Of a DNA stretch of 64,000 bases, positions 25,870 through 34,000 are shown one piece after another. The translations under genes were made by a program, and so were the position numbers. The stretch is taken from positions 326,299 through 390,298 of the forward strand of contig CAVOHC010000007.1 in the NCBI GenBank assembly GCA_963695645.1, given 5' to 3'. Position 1 is the stretch's first letter. Each line of letters starts with the position of its first letter. This DNA comes from DATBGO01 sp963695645. GTDB taxonomy: Bacteria > Actinomycetota > Actinomycetes > Streptosporangiales > Streptosporangiaceae. The notes under the pieces are model-generated. The model made no database searches. It was given only the letters and a program-made list of their open reading frames with translations, and was not told the origin of the DNA.

Positions 25870-27245
25870 GCGACTATGACGTGATCGTTCTCGGCGGCGG
25901 GGCGCCCGGCGAGCACTGCGCTGCGGCGCTGGCTGCGCGCGGGCTGCGCGTCGCCGTTGTTGAGCGAGAGCTGGTCGGCGGCGAGTGCTCCTACTGGGCT
26001 TGTATTCCGTCGAAGTCGCTGCTGCGTCCGGGCGAGGCGGTACAGGGCGCGCGCGAGGCCGGCGCGAGCGCGCAGATCGACGTTCAGGCCGCGCTGGCCT
26101 GGCGGGATTTCATGGTGTCGGGCTATTCCGACGCCGGCCAGCAGCGCTGGCTGGCGGACCGGGGCATCGACCTGCTGCGCGGCACGGGCCGGCTGGCCGG
26201 TACCGGCGTGGTCGATGTCGAGGGCATCCGCCACACCGCGGACCACATCGTCGTGGCGACTGGCGCAGATCCGATCGTGCCTCCGATCCCGGGACTGCGC
26301 GAGCTCGAGGGCGTCTGGGGGACCCGTGAAGCGACGAGCATGAAGGCTGTCCCGCGCCGCCTGCTCGTGCTGGGTGGCGGGCCCGCGGGCGTCGAGCTGG
26401 CGCAGGTCGTGCGGCGTCTCGGCGGCGAGGCGGTGCTCATCGAGGGCGCCGACCGCGTGCTTCCCCGCGAGCCTGCGCCGCTGGGCGAGGCGCTCGGCGA
26501 GGCCCTGCGCCGGGACGGAATCGAGCTGATGCTCGGGATGCAAGCCACCGCCGCGCGGCGGCAGGGTGAAGAGTATGTCCTGCAGCTCGATGGCGGCACG
26601 GACGTGCGGGGCGACCGGCTGCTCGTGGCAACCGGCCGGCGCCCGCGCGTTGCGGGGATCGGCCTGGAGACCGTCGGTGTCGAGGCAGGCCCCCACGGGA
26701 TCGGTGTTGACGAGCACATGCGCGCCGGCGAGCGCCTCTGGGCGATCGGCGACGTCACCGGCATCTGGCCGCTTACCCACGTCGGCGAATACGAGGGCGA
26801 CGTGGTCGCGGCGAACATCGCCGGCGATGCGCGCCCGGCGAACTACGAAGCCGTTCCGCGAGTCACCTACACAGATCCGCAGGCCGCGGCAGTCGGCGCG
26901 GTCGAAGCGGAGTACAGCGCCACCGCGCCGGTGTCAGAGGTGCCGAAGACCGCCACCTACACGCACGCCTACGCCGAATCCAACGGGTTCCTGACGCTCC
27001 TCAGCGACGGCGAGCGCCTGACCGGCGCCTACGCGCTCGGGCCCGAAGCCGGTGAATGGATGCAGCAGGCGACGCTGGCCATCCGCGCACACATCCCGCT
27101 CGAGGTGCTGAGCGACACGATCCAGCCCTTCCCAAGCTTCTCGGGGATCTACGACGCGGCCTTGAAGGCGCTCCGCATGGAGATCGCGGATATGCCGCCG
27201 CCGACCAGACCGATGGACGCGCAGCGGGCGAGCCTGCCGGGGTGA
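25866..27245 (+). CDS. Dihydrolipoamide dehydrogenase-like FAD/NAD(P) disulfide oxidoreductase
   Basis: A 459-aa pyridine-nucleotide disulfide oxidoreductase. FAD motif VIVLGGGAPGEHCAAALAA, active-site pair in GGECSYWACIPSKSLLRP (Cys-x4-Cys, so a functional disulfide is expected), second Rossmann motif VLGGGPAGVELAQVVRRLG, and AIGDVTGIWPLTHVGEYEG. The dimer domain contains SNGFLTLLSDGERLTGAYALGPEAGEWM. The usual C-terminal HxxxxE is replaced near ISFP: it reads SDTIQPFPSFSGIYDAAL, as in the mercuric-reductase-like branch that does not use lipoyl groups. It is coupled to the VOC gene upstream. Confidence 0.85.
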   Translation: MSDYDVIVLGGGAPGEHCAAALAARGLRVAVVERELVGGECSYWACIPSKSLLRPGEAVQGAREAGASAQIDVQAALAWRDFMVSGYSDAGQQRWLADRGIDLLRGTGRLAGTGVVDVEGIRHTADHIVVATGADPIVPPIPGLRELEGVWGTREATSMKAVPRRLLVLGGGPAGVELAQVVRRLGGEAVLIEGADRVLPREPAPLGEALGEALRRDGIELMLGMQATAARRQGEEYVLQLDGGTDVRGDRLLVATGRRPRVAGIGLETVGVEAGPHGIGVDEHMRAGERLWAIGDVTGIWPLTHVGEYEGDVVAANIAGDARPANYEAVPRVTYTDPQAAAVGAVEAEYSATAPVSEVPKTATYTHAYAESNGFLTLLSDGERLTGAYALGPEAGEWMQQATLAIRAHIPLEVLSDTIQPFPSFSGIYDAALKALRMEIADMPPPTRPMDAQRASLPG

Positions 27246-27327
27246 GCAGGATAGTGCCGGGATTCCAGCTCGCAAGCGCCGCCGGCGACCCGGTGACCGG
27301 TCGCCGGCACCACCCATCGGAGTAATC

Positions 27328-28089
27328 ATGACCGGCGCAACCACTGCTGTTCCCGCGCCGCGCGAACCGGAACTGGCCGGACAGACCGTCGTCGTGATCG
27401 GCGGCAGCGCGGGCATCGGGCTCGAGACAGCCCGGCGCGCCCGGGCTGAGGGCGCCGATGTCATTCTCACCGGCCGCAATCCCGACCGGCTCAGGCAAGC
27501 GGCGCTGGAACTCGGCGCGCAACGCACCGCGGCCTTCGACGCCAACGACGCGGCTGCCCTGGAGAGGTTCTTCCATGACCTGCCAACACCGATCGACCAT
27601 GTGATGATCACGGCCGGCGGCCCGCGCTACGGGCCCCTGCTCGAGATGGACTCAGCCCAGGTGCGCCAGGCGATCAGCGAGCACGTGGTGCAGGCCCTCG
27701 ACGTCGCGCGCAACGCGGCCGGCAAGATGAGGCCCGGGGGCACGCTGCTACTCATGGGCGGCACCGGCGGCCGGCGCGTCGGCCACGGCCTCGGGATCGC
27801 CTCCGCCGCCACCGCCGCGCTGCCTCCGTTCACGGCGGCCCTCGCGCTTGAGCTCGCGCCGGTTCGCGTCAACCTCATCGCCGCCGGCTTCGTCGACACC
27901 CCGTTGTCGGCATCGCTGCTCGGAGACCGGCTCGAGGAGCGCCGCAATGAGCTGAGGGCGACGCTCCCGATCGGCCGCGTCGTCGGCCCCGCCGACGTCG
28001 CCGCGCTCGCCGTCCACATCATGAGCAACACGGCGCTCACCGGCGCGACGTACGACATCGACGGTGGGCAGCAGTTCGTCTCCGCATGA
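27328..28089 (+). CDS. Atypical SDR-family oxidoreductase lacking the YxxxK motif
   Basis: A 253-aa protein with the SDR cofactor motif GGSAGIGLETARRARAEGADVILTGRNPDRL, DANDAAALERFF and ITAGGPRYGPLLEM. Where YxxxK is expected the sequence is GLGIASAATAALPPFTAALALELAP, with neither Tyr nor Lys. NLIAAGFVDTPLSASLLGDR and ATYDIDGGQQFVS follow, as in a known SDR subgroup without the canonical catalytic pair. Its activity is therefore uncertain: it may bind NAD(P) without classical catalysis. Fourth-base spacing and strand place it last in the VOC operon. Confidence 0.8.
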   Translation: MTGATTAVPAPREPELAGQTVVVIGGSAGIGLETARRARAEGADVILTGRNPDRLRQAALELGAQRTAAFDANDAAALERFFHDLPTPIDHVMITAGGPRYGPLLEMDSAQVRQAISEHVVQALDVARNAAGKMRPGGTLLLMGGTGGRRVGHGLGIASAATAALPPFTAALALELAPVRVNLIAAGFVDTPLSASLLGDRLEERRNELRATLPIGRVVGPADVAALAVHIMSNTALTGATYDIDGGQQFVSA

Positions 28090-28092
28090 ACA

Positions 28093-28109
28093 CACACGGC
28101 GCGCAGCCG
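28093..28109 (+). terminator. Short hairpin after the VOC/flavoprotein/SDR operon
   Basis: A 6-bp stem (cacggc / gccgtg) with a 5-base loop, four bases past the SDR stop. It is small, and without a T-run is only a weak terminator candidate. Confidence 0.3.
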
Positions 28110-28170
28110 TGCCAGCCGGGCTAAAGTTACGGGCCTCGCGCGGCTGCGGCAATGCCGATGGCGAGCGGCG

Positions 28171-28260
28171 ATGAGCGGCGTCGCCGGCGGGGACGTCGAT
28201 GAGGCCCGCAGCCATCTCGAACGGCGCCTCGCGGTCGTGACCGACGCGCCAGGCACTGAC
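28171..28260 (+). pseudogene. C-terminal scrap of a MazG-like gene
   Basis: The reading GVAGGDVDEARSHLERRLAVV matches the C-terminus of the MazG-like protein at 35025-35318 (SVTGGDADEARSHLEQRLTVV) residue for residue apart from a few changes. Upstream homology is lost or frameshifted. It is a tail-only copy outside the integrative elements. Confidence 0.55.
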
Positions 28261-28422
28261 CGCGGAACAGGCCCATTCGCGGCTGGACTGGGGTGGCTCG
28301 TCCCAGCCGCGCCGGGCCGCCTGCTCCGTCTCAGCCCCGGTAGCGCGCCGCGCCGCGCCGCGGCCTGGGCGGGCGGGACTCCTTTGATGCGGGCCATGCG
28401 ACTCCTCCTCACGGGCGGTCGA

Positions 28423-28965
28423 TCAGCGGCCTTCGGCCTCGCTGGGTGCAGCCGGCTCCGTCGGCTGACCGGGCGTCCATGGATGCAGCCGGGGAATCCA
28501 GGCGCGCACCGCGCGACGGTAGTCCTGGTACTCGGCCCCGAACTTGCGGGCCAGGACGGGTTCTTCGTAGAGGCGGACGGCGGCGGCCCCGATGCACCAG
28601 GACAGCGCGGTGTACTCCAGCAGGCCTGGCGAGCCGAACAGCAGCACCTCGCCTGCAAGGACGGCCAGGAAGCCGACGTATATGGGGTCGCGCACGTAGC
28701 GGTAGAACCCGCTCACCACAAGACGTGGCGGCGATGCCACCGGCACCGGAGTTCCCGCCACCCTGATGAACTCCGCAAACGACTGGACGATCGGGACTAG
28801 GCCCGCGCAGATGAGCAACCCGCCCGCCGCCTGCGCGGCCGTCCAGTAAGGCAGGGGCCGGTGAAAGTGCCAGTCGCCCAGCAGGTAGGGAAGCAGGCAG
28901 CCGAAGGTTCCCCCGAGCGTCACGCCCCACGCAGCGCTGACGGCCACTGCTGCTGGCTTGCGCAT
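28423..28965 (-). CDS. Isoprenylcysteine carboxyl methyltransferase (ICMT/PEMT) family membrane enzyme
   Basis: A 180-aa protein with four or five TM segments. The ICMT/PEMT cofactor region is RLVVSGFYRYVRDPIYVGFLAVLAGEVLLF (the VRDPIY/xxxG signature) and the C-terminal EEPVLARKFGAEYQDYRRAVRAWIP. Members methylate lipids, prenylcysteine or small isoprenoids using SAM in the membrane; this one's substrate is unknown. The start overlaps by one base the stop of a 50-aa frame (TGATG), so it is likely translated by coupling. Confidence 0.85.
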   Translation of the reverse strand: MRKPAAVAVSAAWGVTLGGTFGCLLPYLLGDWHFHRPLPYWTAAQAAGGLLICAGLVPIVQSFAEFIRVAGTPVPVASPPRLVVSGFYRYVRDPIYVGFLAVLAGEVLLFGSPGLLEYTALSWCIGAAAVRLYEEPVLARKFGAEYQDYRRAVRAWIPRLHPWTPGQPTEPAAPSEAEGR

Positions 28966-29117
28966 CAGCGCCTCCGGGAGAGCCCGGCGCGGCCGGTTTC
29001 GCCCCGGCTATCGGGCATCTTGATCGCGCCGTTCGCGGGTCCCGGACCGTGACTCCACGGCTGCGGCGCATCCCGCGGGGATCGCCGGGCAGCGGTCAGG
29101 CTCTGAGCGGCAGCCAT
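28965..29117 (-). CDS. 50-aa ORF with strong ribosome binding site, coupled to the ICMT gene
   Basis: ATG 29117 is preceded by AGGAGGT at ideal spacing, one of the best in the window. The peptide begins MAAAQSLTAARRSPRDAPQ and ends GETGRAGLSRRR; it is Arg/Pro-rich. Its TGA shares a base with the ICMT ATG (TGATG). The ICMT gene itself lacks a clear site, so the small frame probably serves as a translational driver or leader. No family recognised. Confidence 0.5.
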   Translation of the reverse strand: MAAAQSLTAARRSPRDAPQPWSHGPGPANGAIKMPDSRGETGRAGLSRRR

Positions 29118-29144
29118 CGGCGTACCTCCTAACACGCTAAAGCT

Positions 29145-29177
29145 AAATCGAGAGTAGCACTCCTAATTCGAGAGTAG
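29145..29177. promoter_or_regulatory. Pair of direct repeats between ICMT-unit and tetR starts (probable TetR operator)
   Basis: aaatcgagagtag (29145-29157) and aattcgagagtag (29165-29177) are a 20-bp-period direct repeat, i.e. two helical turns apart. They lie in the AT-rich gap between the small ORF (minus) and tetR (plus), the usual place for an operator controlling both divergent units. Confidence 0.55.
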
Positions 29178-29190
29178 TAGTCTCACAACC

Positions 29191-29871
29191 ATGGCTACTG
29201 ACATCACACGCAGCCGCGCCCGCGCCGGCAAGGGCGGCCAGGCACGGACCCGCCTGGCCCGCGCCGCGGTGATCGAGGCGGCAAGGACCCTCTTCCTCGA
29301 ACGCGGCTACGCGGCAACCACGGTCGAGGCCATCAGCGACCTCTCAGATGTCCCGCCTGCGACGGTGTACCGGCTGTTCTCCTCGAAACTCGGGATCCTC
29401 AAAGCCTTGCTCCACGTCTTGATAGCTGGTGACGACCAGGCCGTCACGATGCAGGACCGGCCCCATGTCCGTGCATTGCTTGCGAACCCAGACCCAAGGA
29501 ACCAGCTGTCGGGTCTCGCCGGCATCATCCGCGGCATCATGTCGCGGGCCGAGCCCCTTTACCGGATCCTCCTCAGCGCAGCAGGCTCCGATCCTGACGC
29601 TGCCGCGCTGCTCGCCGAGCTGACCCGGCAAAGGCAACAGGGCCAAGGCCAGATCGCCCGTTCCCTGGCCCGCGCCGGCGCTCTGCGGCCGGAACTGCGC
29701 GAACGCGACGCTGCGGACATCATCCACGCGCTCACCTTGCCCGAGGTATACCGGTTGCTCGTCTGCGACCGGGGCTGGTCCCCCCAGCGGTACGAACAAT
29801 GGCTGACCGATATCCTCATCAGCCAGCTGCTCCCCCTTCCGGCTGCCGGAGGCGGGCGCACATCATGCTGA
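29191..29871 (+). CDS. TetR/AcrR-family transcriptional regulator
   Basis: A 226-aa protein. The DNA-binding domain is ARTRLARAAVIEAARTLFLERGYAATTVEAISDLSDVPPATVYRLFSSKLGILKALL (helix-turn-helix around residues 40-60). The C-terminal domain is helical, with LRPELRERDAADIIHALTLPEVYRLLVCDRGWSPQRYEQWL, as in regulators acting on degradative or efflux genes. Gene spacing suggests that it controls itself and the divergent ICMT unit through the direct repeats in the gap. Confidence 0.85.
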   Translation: MATDITRSRARAGKGGQARTRLARAAVIEAARTLFLERGYAATTVEAISDLSDVPPATVYRLFSSKLGILKALLHVLIAGDDQAVTMQDRPHVRALLANPDPRNQLSGLAGIIRGIMSRAEPLYRILLSAAGSDPDAAALLAELTRQRQQGQGQIARSLARAGALRPELRERDAADIIHALTLPEVYRLLVCDRGWSPQRYEQWLTDILISQLLPLPAAGGGRTSC

Positions 29872-30038
29872 ATTTTCCTCGACCGGATACTCCCCGGAGG
29901 CGGGTCTCCGGGGATAACAAGACCTCCATGGCCGAGTGATCGGGAGCAAGGCGTCACCGGCCCGGCACGTTGGCCCACCTGGCTGCCGGAAACAGAACCT
30001 CCGGTTCTGCCAGAATGTGCCTCTGACCTGCAGTTCTG

Positions 30039-30083
30039 GGTTGAGCTGAGGGGATTTGATTCCCTGACCCTCCTCGATGCGAA
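30039..30083 (-). repeat. Degenerate attachment-site repeat 1 (tRNA-Ala 3' half)
   Basis: This 45-bp segment matches 37444-37488 and 58907-58950. On the minus strand it corresponds to the anticodon loop through the acceptor end of a tRNA-Ala(CGC). Several changes disrupt the T-arm, so it is a worn att site. It marks the left limit of the accessory region. Confidence 0.6.
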
Positions 30084-30117
30084 CGAAGCGCTCCCAAGTA
30101 CCGGCTGTGCTGCAACG

Positions 30118-30140
30118 ATCTGATTATCAGATATCATGAT
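30118..30140. promoter_or_regulatory. Palindromic operator upstream of the VapBC pair
   Basis: ATCTGATTATCAGAT (30118-30132) is a 7-bp inverted repeat with one central base, directly followed by the palindrome ATCATGAT (30133-30140), four bases before the antitoxin ATG. This is the usual layout for autoregulation by a toxin-antitoxin complex. Confidence 0.6.
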
Positions 30141-30143
30141 GGC

Positions 30144-30401
30144 ATGCGGACGATGACGGCGACCGAGGCCTCGCGCAACTTCTCAGACTTGCTCGATGCG
30201 ATCGAGCGGGGGGAGACCGTAATCATTACCCGCGGGCACCATGTGGTGGCCGAGATGAGGCCTGCCCGGCGCCGTACGGGGACAGACCTGCGGGCGGCGC
30301 TGGAGCATATCCCGCCGCCGGATGATCGTTTCGCTGAGGACATCGCGGGCGCGCTGGCCCAGATTTCCAGTGAGGGGACCGATCCGTGGGCCGGCGCCTG
30401 A
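30144..30401 (+). CDS. Phd/YefM-type antitoxin of a VapBC system
   Basis: An 85-aa protein of the Phd/YefM class: MRTMTATEASRNFSDLLDAIERGETVIITRGHHVVAEMRPA, with the DNA-binding beta-alpha fold in the first 45 residues. The tail after PARRRTGTDLRAALEH is the flexible toxin-binding segment. It overlaps the following PIN-domain gene by 16 bp, so the pair is coupled. The palindromes before the ATG are the expected autorepression site. Confidence 0.85.
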   Translation: MRTMTATEASRNFSDLLDAIERGETVIITRGHHVVAEMRPARRRTGTDLRAALEHIPPPDDRFAEDIAGALAQISSEGTDPWAGA

Positions 30402-30808
30402 TCCTGGATACCAACGTCCTGATCGCCTACGAACGCGGAACGATCGACCGAGCTGCCCTGGACACTGACGAGCTGGCCATCGCAGCCATATCTATCGCTG
30501 AGTACCGGGTGGGTATCGAGCTTGCGGATACTCCCGGTCGCGCTGCTGATCGTGCTAGTGCCCTTGTCGCGATTGCCTCGGCCATGGACATCCTCGACTA
30601 CACCGAAGCCACCGCCGCCTGCCATGCCCGCCTGATCGCGCATGCCCGCCGGGCCGGCAAGGTCCGGGGCGCGCATGATCTGATCATCGCGGCGCACGCC
30701 CTGCAGACCGATCGCGTTGTGCTCACCTTCGACGCGAACGCACGGTTCGGTGATCTCCCCGGGGTGAGCGCAACCGCAATGTCGGTAACCAAGCTGTCGA
30801 TCACGTGA
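30386..30808 (+). CDS. VapC-type PIN-domain ribonuclease toxin
   Basis: A 140-aa PIN domain starting at GTG 30386. Acidic residues sit at the expected places: D in LILDTNVLIAYERG, E in ISIAEYRVGIE, D in GAHDLIIAAHAL and D in VLTFDANARF. All four metal-binding positions are intact, so an active Mg-dependent RNase (tRNA or rRNA target in the family) is likely. It is coupled to the upstream antitoxin. It lies just inside the left att repeat and may stabilise the element. Confidence 0.85.
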   Translation: MGRRLILDTNVLIAYERGTIDRAALDTDELAIAAISIAEYRVGIELADTPGRAADRASALVAIASAMDILDYTEATAACHARLIAHARRAGKVRGAHDLIIAAHALQTDRVVLTFDANARFGDLPGVSATAMSVTKLSIT

Positions 30809-30867
30809 GCCGCCAGGACGACGAACGTAACGGCGATGACCTGCAGTACCCTCGATCTCGATCAGCA

Positions 30868-31100
30868 CCCCGGGGCCGCTACCGTAATCGGCGTGCAGCA
30901 CGCGCTGATGCTGCGGGCAGGCGCTGCTCCACCCGGGCAGTGAACCCCCGGACCGCGGGTGCGTCCGCCGCGCCGCGCAGGGCTCGCTGCAAGCCCGCGC
31001 ATCGTTCGCGGCGGCGTGGCCTCCCGATGCCCGCCGGGATGGCGCTCGGGACCATGCCCAGGTCCGTTGCGGTTAGCGGAGGATGCAAAAAGGCCGCCAG
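30868..31100. pseudogene. Collapsed copy of the Nudix / XRE-regulator locus
   Basis: Three segments of the 53597-55544 locus are joined here in order. The first is the overlap of the Nudix C-terminus and regulator C-terminus (as at 54105-54230). The second is a ~33-bp piece matching about 54565-54597. The third is a piece matching about 55215-55300. Two internal deletions explain the arrangement, one with a short shared ggcccgc/gcagg junction. Neither gene can be functional. It shows that elements 1 and 2 once shared this module. Confidence 0.7.
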
Positions 31101-31123
31101 TGCCAGGGAGCTTTGGGAGGGGT

Positions 31124-31560
31124 TCATGGGATCAAGTTGACGGTGCACTGGATACCTGCCGCGCGTGCCAGCCGTGCGTCGGTGGTCACCAGCGCGCAGC
31201 GGTATCGCTCGGCGGCCGCGACGTAGGCCGCGTCGTAGGTCGTCAGGTTGTTGCGGAGTTCCCAGATCCGGGCGGCGAGCAGCCGCGTGCGCACTGCGAC
31301 GGGGTCCATCTCGGTCACCGCCGCGGCGGCTTGTGCTGCGTGGTCGGGCTTGATTTTCCCGCCGTGGAGGGTTCCCCGGATCACCGACAGGACTTCCCAG
31401 CACCGAGGGTCGGGGACAGCACTGCGGCCGCCGCTGGCCATCGCGGGCCGGTCCGGTTTCGCCTTCGTCCAGGAGCGCGAAGGCAGTCGCGGACTGCATC
31501 GAGGACTATACCCTCGGCGCCGCCGCGCCGGCGGGTTCCGTGCCGCGTTCCGCGGGGGCT
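31124..31560 (-). pseudogene. Broken VapC-type PIN toxin
   Basis: The last ~92 codons are in one frame: CWEVLSVIRGTLHGGKI, then LLAARIWELRNNLTTYDAAYVAAAERY, then LVTTDARLARAAGIQCTVNLIP, a clear VapC C-terminus with both C-terminal acidic positions (TYDAAY and TTDARL). Upstream the frame is lost: the N-terminal strand seen as VLDA and SATAFALLDEGETG falls in different frames. At least two frameshifts are needed. It pairs with the broken vapB just upstream. Confidence 0.7.
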
Positions 31561-31639
31561 GTGGCTGGTGGCGCGGGAGGTCGGCCGGTGAGCGGTGGTG
31601 CATACGCGGCACTTTCCCGAAGCGGTTGACCTCCAGGTT

Positions 31640-31772
31640 TCCTGGCGGCGCGCCTCGTCGCTGACGACGTCGAACAGGATAGGCCTGCAGTGACTGGCCG
31701 CGCTGACTGGCCAGCTCACTGAGCCGGTCGCGCAGTTACTTCGGGCACGTCACGAATCTGAAGGGCAACCAT
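31640..31772 (-). pseudogene. Broken VapB/FitA-type antitoxin
   Basis: From ATG 31772 the sequence reads MVALQIRDVPEVT, then after a one-base shift RDRLSELASQRGQSLQAYL, then after another shift LFDVVSDEARR. This is a RHH antitoxin of the FitA/VapB type with two single-base insertions (about 31734 and 31680). It precedes the broken vapC on the same strand. Confidence 0.65.
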
Positions 31773-31858
31773 GCATGCAATAATACATGCAACGTGGCGG
31801 CGGCGGATTGAAGCCAGGCTGCGGGCGTGTCTTTGTTCAGGGCCCAGTAGCGGGACGC

Positions 31859-32875
31859 TTAAGGACGGCGTGGCTCGGGCGGATCGTTGTCGGCCGGGGA
31901 TAGATCGCGGGGGACAAGGCGGAGGTCGACCCGGGCATCCGGGATGCGTTCTTGCTCGCGGGCGAGCAGAGCCAGCGCGCGGTTGTCGGCCGCGGTGGGG
32001 CGGTTTAGATCCAGGGCCCGTGGCCACAGGCGGGCATACCATACGGCGGCGACCTCGGCCGAGTAGACCAGCGCCTGGCTGACCAGGTAGAGCAGGGCGA
32101 ACATGCCTGCCACGGTGGCGAAACTGCCGTAGACCGCCCCGGCCTTGGTCACCATCCGTGCCAGCAACGGTGGGCCGATGTTGATCAGCAGGGTCACCGT
32201 CGCGGCGCCCAGCGCGGCGGCTGGCCAGAGGGCACGGACCGGCGCGGGCCGCGATAGCAGCAGCCTGCCGCCGAGCAGCAGGACGGCGAAGACGATCAGG
32301 GCCGACCCGAGCGCCGCCACGGCGCGTTCCGCTCCCGGCAGGTCGGGCAGCGCCGTGACCGCCACCGTGAGCGCGCCGACCGCCACTGCCCCGAGCAGCA
32401 GCGCCGCCAGCATCACGAACACCCGGATGTACCGGGGGAAAAACCCGGCGCGAAGGCGCCGCGGGACGGCGGCGACGTTGTTCAGCGTCTGGTACGCGGA
32501 GAACACAACGCCGGTGCCTGAGAACAGCAAGCCGATCAGGCCGGCGATGAACGGGATAGTCGATGTCGGCAACGTGGCCGCGGAATGCTCGACCGTGGAT
32601 TGCAGCGCCGGCGGTACGGTCTCGGTGATGAGCCGCTGCCGCAGGTCCGGATTGCCAGCCAGCACCCGGGACAGGATCGTCACCCCGAGCAGCAGCAGCG
32701 GGAAGACGCTGAGGAAGCCGTAGTAGGTGATGAGCGCGGCCTCGCGCCCGCCATCGTCGTCCCCGTACTTCTTGATCACCGCGTACGGGAATCCGAACAC
32801 GCCATGCCGGCGCTGCATGCGGTCCGCCCAGGCTATGACCCGGCTCACCAGTGCGGTCAGGCCCTCGAAGTTCAT
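31859..32875 (-). CDS. YihY/BrkB-family membrane protein
   Basis: A 338-aa protein starting at ATG 32875 (GGGAGG eight bases upstream), six TM segments. The family markers are FPYAVIKKYGDDDGGREAALITYYGFLSVFPLLLLGVTIL, TIPFIAGLIGLLFSGTGVVFSAYQTLNNVAAVPR and VAGMFALLYLVSQALVYSAEVAAVWYARLWPRALD. It is not RNase BN despite the old name; the role is unknown. The cytoplasmic tail is Arg/Asp/Pro-rich. The intact state and lack of mobile features suggest a chromosomal-type gene captured between att repeats. Confidence 0.85.
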   Translation of the reverse strand: MNFEGLTALVSRVIAWADRMQRRHGVFGFPYAVIKKYGDDDGGREAALITYYGFLSVFPLLLLGVTILSRVLAGNPDLRQRLITETVPPALQSTVEHSAATLPTSTIPFIAGLIGLLFSGTGVVFSAYQTLNNVAAVPRRLRAGFFPRYIRVFVMLAALLLGAVAVGALTVAVTALPDLPGAERAVAALGSALIVFAVLLLGGRLLLSRPAPVRALWPAAALGAATVTLLINIGPPLLARMVTKAGAVYGSFATVAGMFALLYLVSQALVYSAEVAAVWYARLWPRALDLNRPTAADNRALALLAREQERIPDARVDLRLVPRDLSPADNDPPEPRRP

Positions 32876-33304
32876 GCCCCAGCCTCCCAACCGGGCTGGT
32901 GCCTTGGCTACTTCCGGGCGAGCATGGCTAGCACTTCCGGTAACACGCCGCGCTGAGGCCGGGCTAGCGGTCTCTGTGGCCTTCACCTGCTACAGGGGCG
33001 GCCGACTTGGTGATCACAACATCGGAGTTCAGATTGATCCTGCGGATCCGGCGGATCAGGTGCCGGAGCGTGACAGGAAGTTCGTTTACGCACGCATAGT
33101 GTCACCTGGCGCGGCCTGTCCCGGTGACATCTGGGTGACAAACGATCTTCAAAACCCATTTACGAGGCCATATATGGCCTCTGACCTGCGGTTTGGGTTG
33201 GGTAGGTGAGGTCTTCACGTTTGGCTTTGACCTGCGTGGTTGCGGCCCTGTTTCGGCCCCGCCCACAGGTTAAGCGTGCGTAGCCCACACCACAGCGGGG
33301 GCGT

Positions 33305-33640
33305 TCAACGGTTCCAGCGGGGGTCGGCTTCGGCGATGGCGAGGCTGAGTTCCTCGAGTTCGGTGATGAGTTCGCGCAGGCGGCGGTGGTTGTCGAACCA
33401 GGGCTGGTAGTCGGCGAGCTGGTCGTCGGTCAGGATGCGGGTGGCGGTCTTGCCGTTTTTCTTGCGGGTCCACTGGTGGTAGGGGCCGTGCAGCTGGGGC
33501 GGGTCGGCGTGGCAGCGGCAGGTGGGGTGGCCGCAGCGGGTCTTGCGGTCGGCGAGGGTGCCGGGCAGGGCGAAGCCGAGGGCGGCTAGCTCGCGGCCGA
33601 TGCGGGCGACGTGGGCCTGCTGGGCCGGTGTGGGCGACAC
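33305..33640 (-). CDS. DUF6788 family protein
   Basis: A 111-aa protein starting at GTG 33640. It shows the DUF6788 pattern: HVARIGRELAALGFALPGTLADRKTRCGHPTCRCHADPPQLHGPYHQWTRKKNGKTATRILTDDQ and ELITELEELSLAIAEADPRW. The C-x4-C-x-C cluster is a likely metal site and the C-terminal third is a coiled coil. Members are found in actinobacterial mobile regions without known function. Upstream codons in the same frame have no family resemblance. Confidence 0.7.
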   Translation of the reverse strand: MSPTPAQQAHVARIGRELAALGFALPGTLADRKTRCGHPTCRCHADPPQLHGPYHQWTRKKNGKTATRILTDDQLADYQPWFDNHRRLRELITELEELSLAIAEADPRWNR

Positions 33641-33645
33641 GCTGG

Positions 33646-33801
33646 GCGGTTGTCTGGAAGATCGCGCAGGACGAGGTGCCGCTCCTGGGAGAGCAGGCGA
33701 TGGCCATAATGCACGCAGAGTTCCCGGACTTGGCACGTACCTATGACCCCGGACCGGTCCCGGCACCAGAGAGAGCACCAGGACCGGACCCTGGGAAATG
33801 A
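33646..33801 (+). pseudogene. Possible C-terminal fragment of an unknown gene
   Basis: A 51-codon stretch reads AVVWKIAQDEVPLLGEQAMA, then IMHAEFPDLARTYDPGPV, and a Pro-rich end. It has protein-like composition but no start, and begins six bases from the DUF6788 start on the other strand. It looks like the C-terminus of a lost gene. Confidence 0.3.
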
Positions 33802-34000
33802 GCCTGGAAGGACAACGTGTGTGGTTATCGCTGACATGCGGGCGTGTGGCTGCTTTGGTATGTGCTGTTGAGCTGGGCAAACAGCTGACGGATGTGGCTT
33901 GAGGCGCAGGCATTGCCGCCTCAGCGCCGATGGCATGCCCGCTCAAGGGCCCACGTCCCGGAAGCGGTGCGGCATGGGCCGTGTTCGCTACTGTGTGGTT

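Noticed and set aside
25611..26780. 389-codon minus-strand frame over the VOC/flavoprotein genes
   Set aside because: It is the shadow of two clear genes; no motifs of its own.
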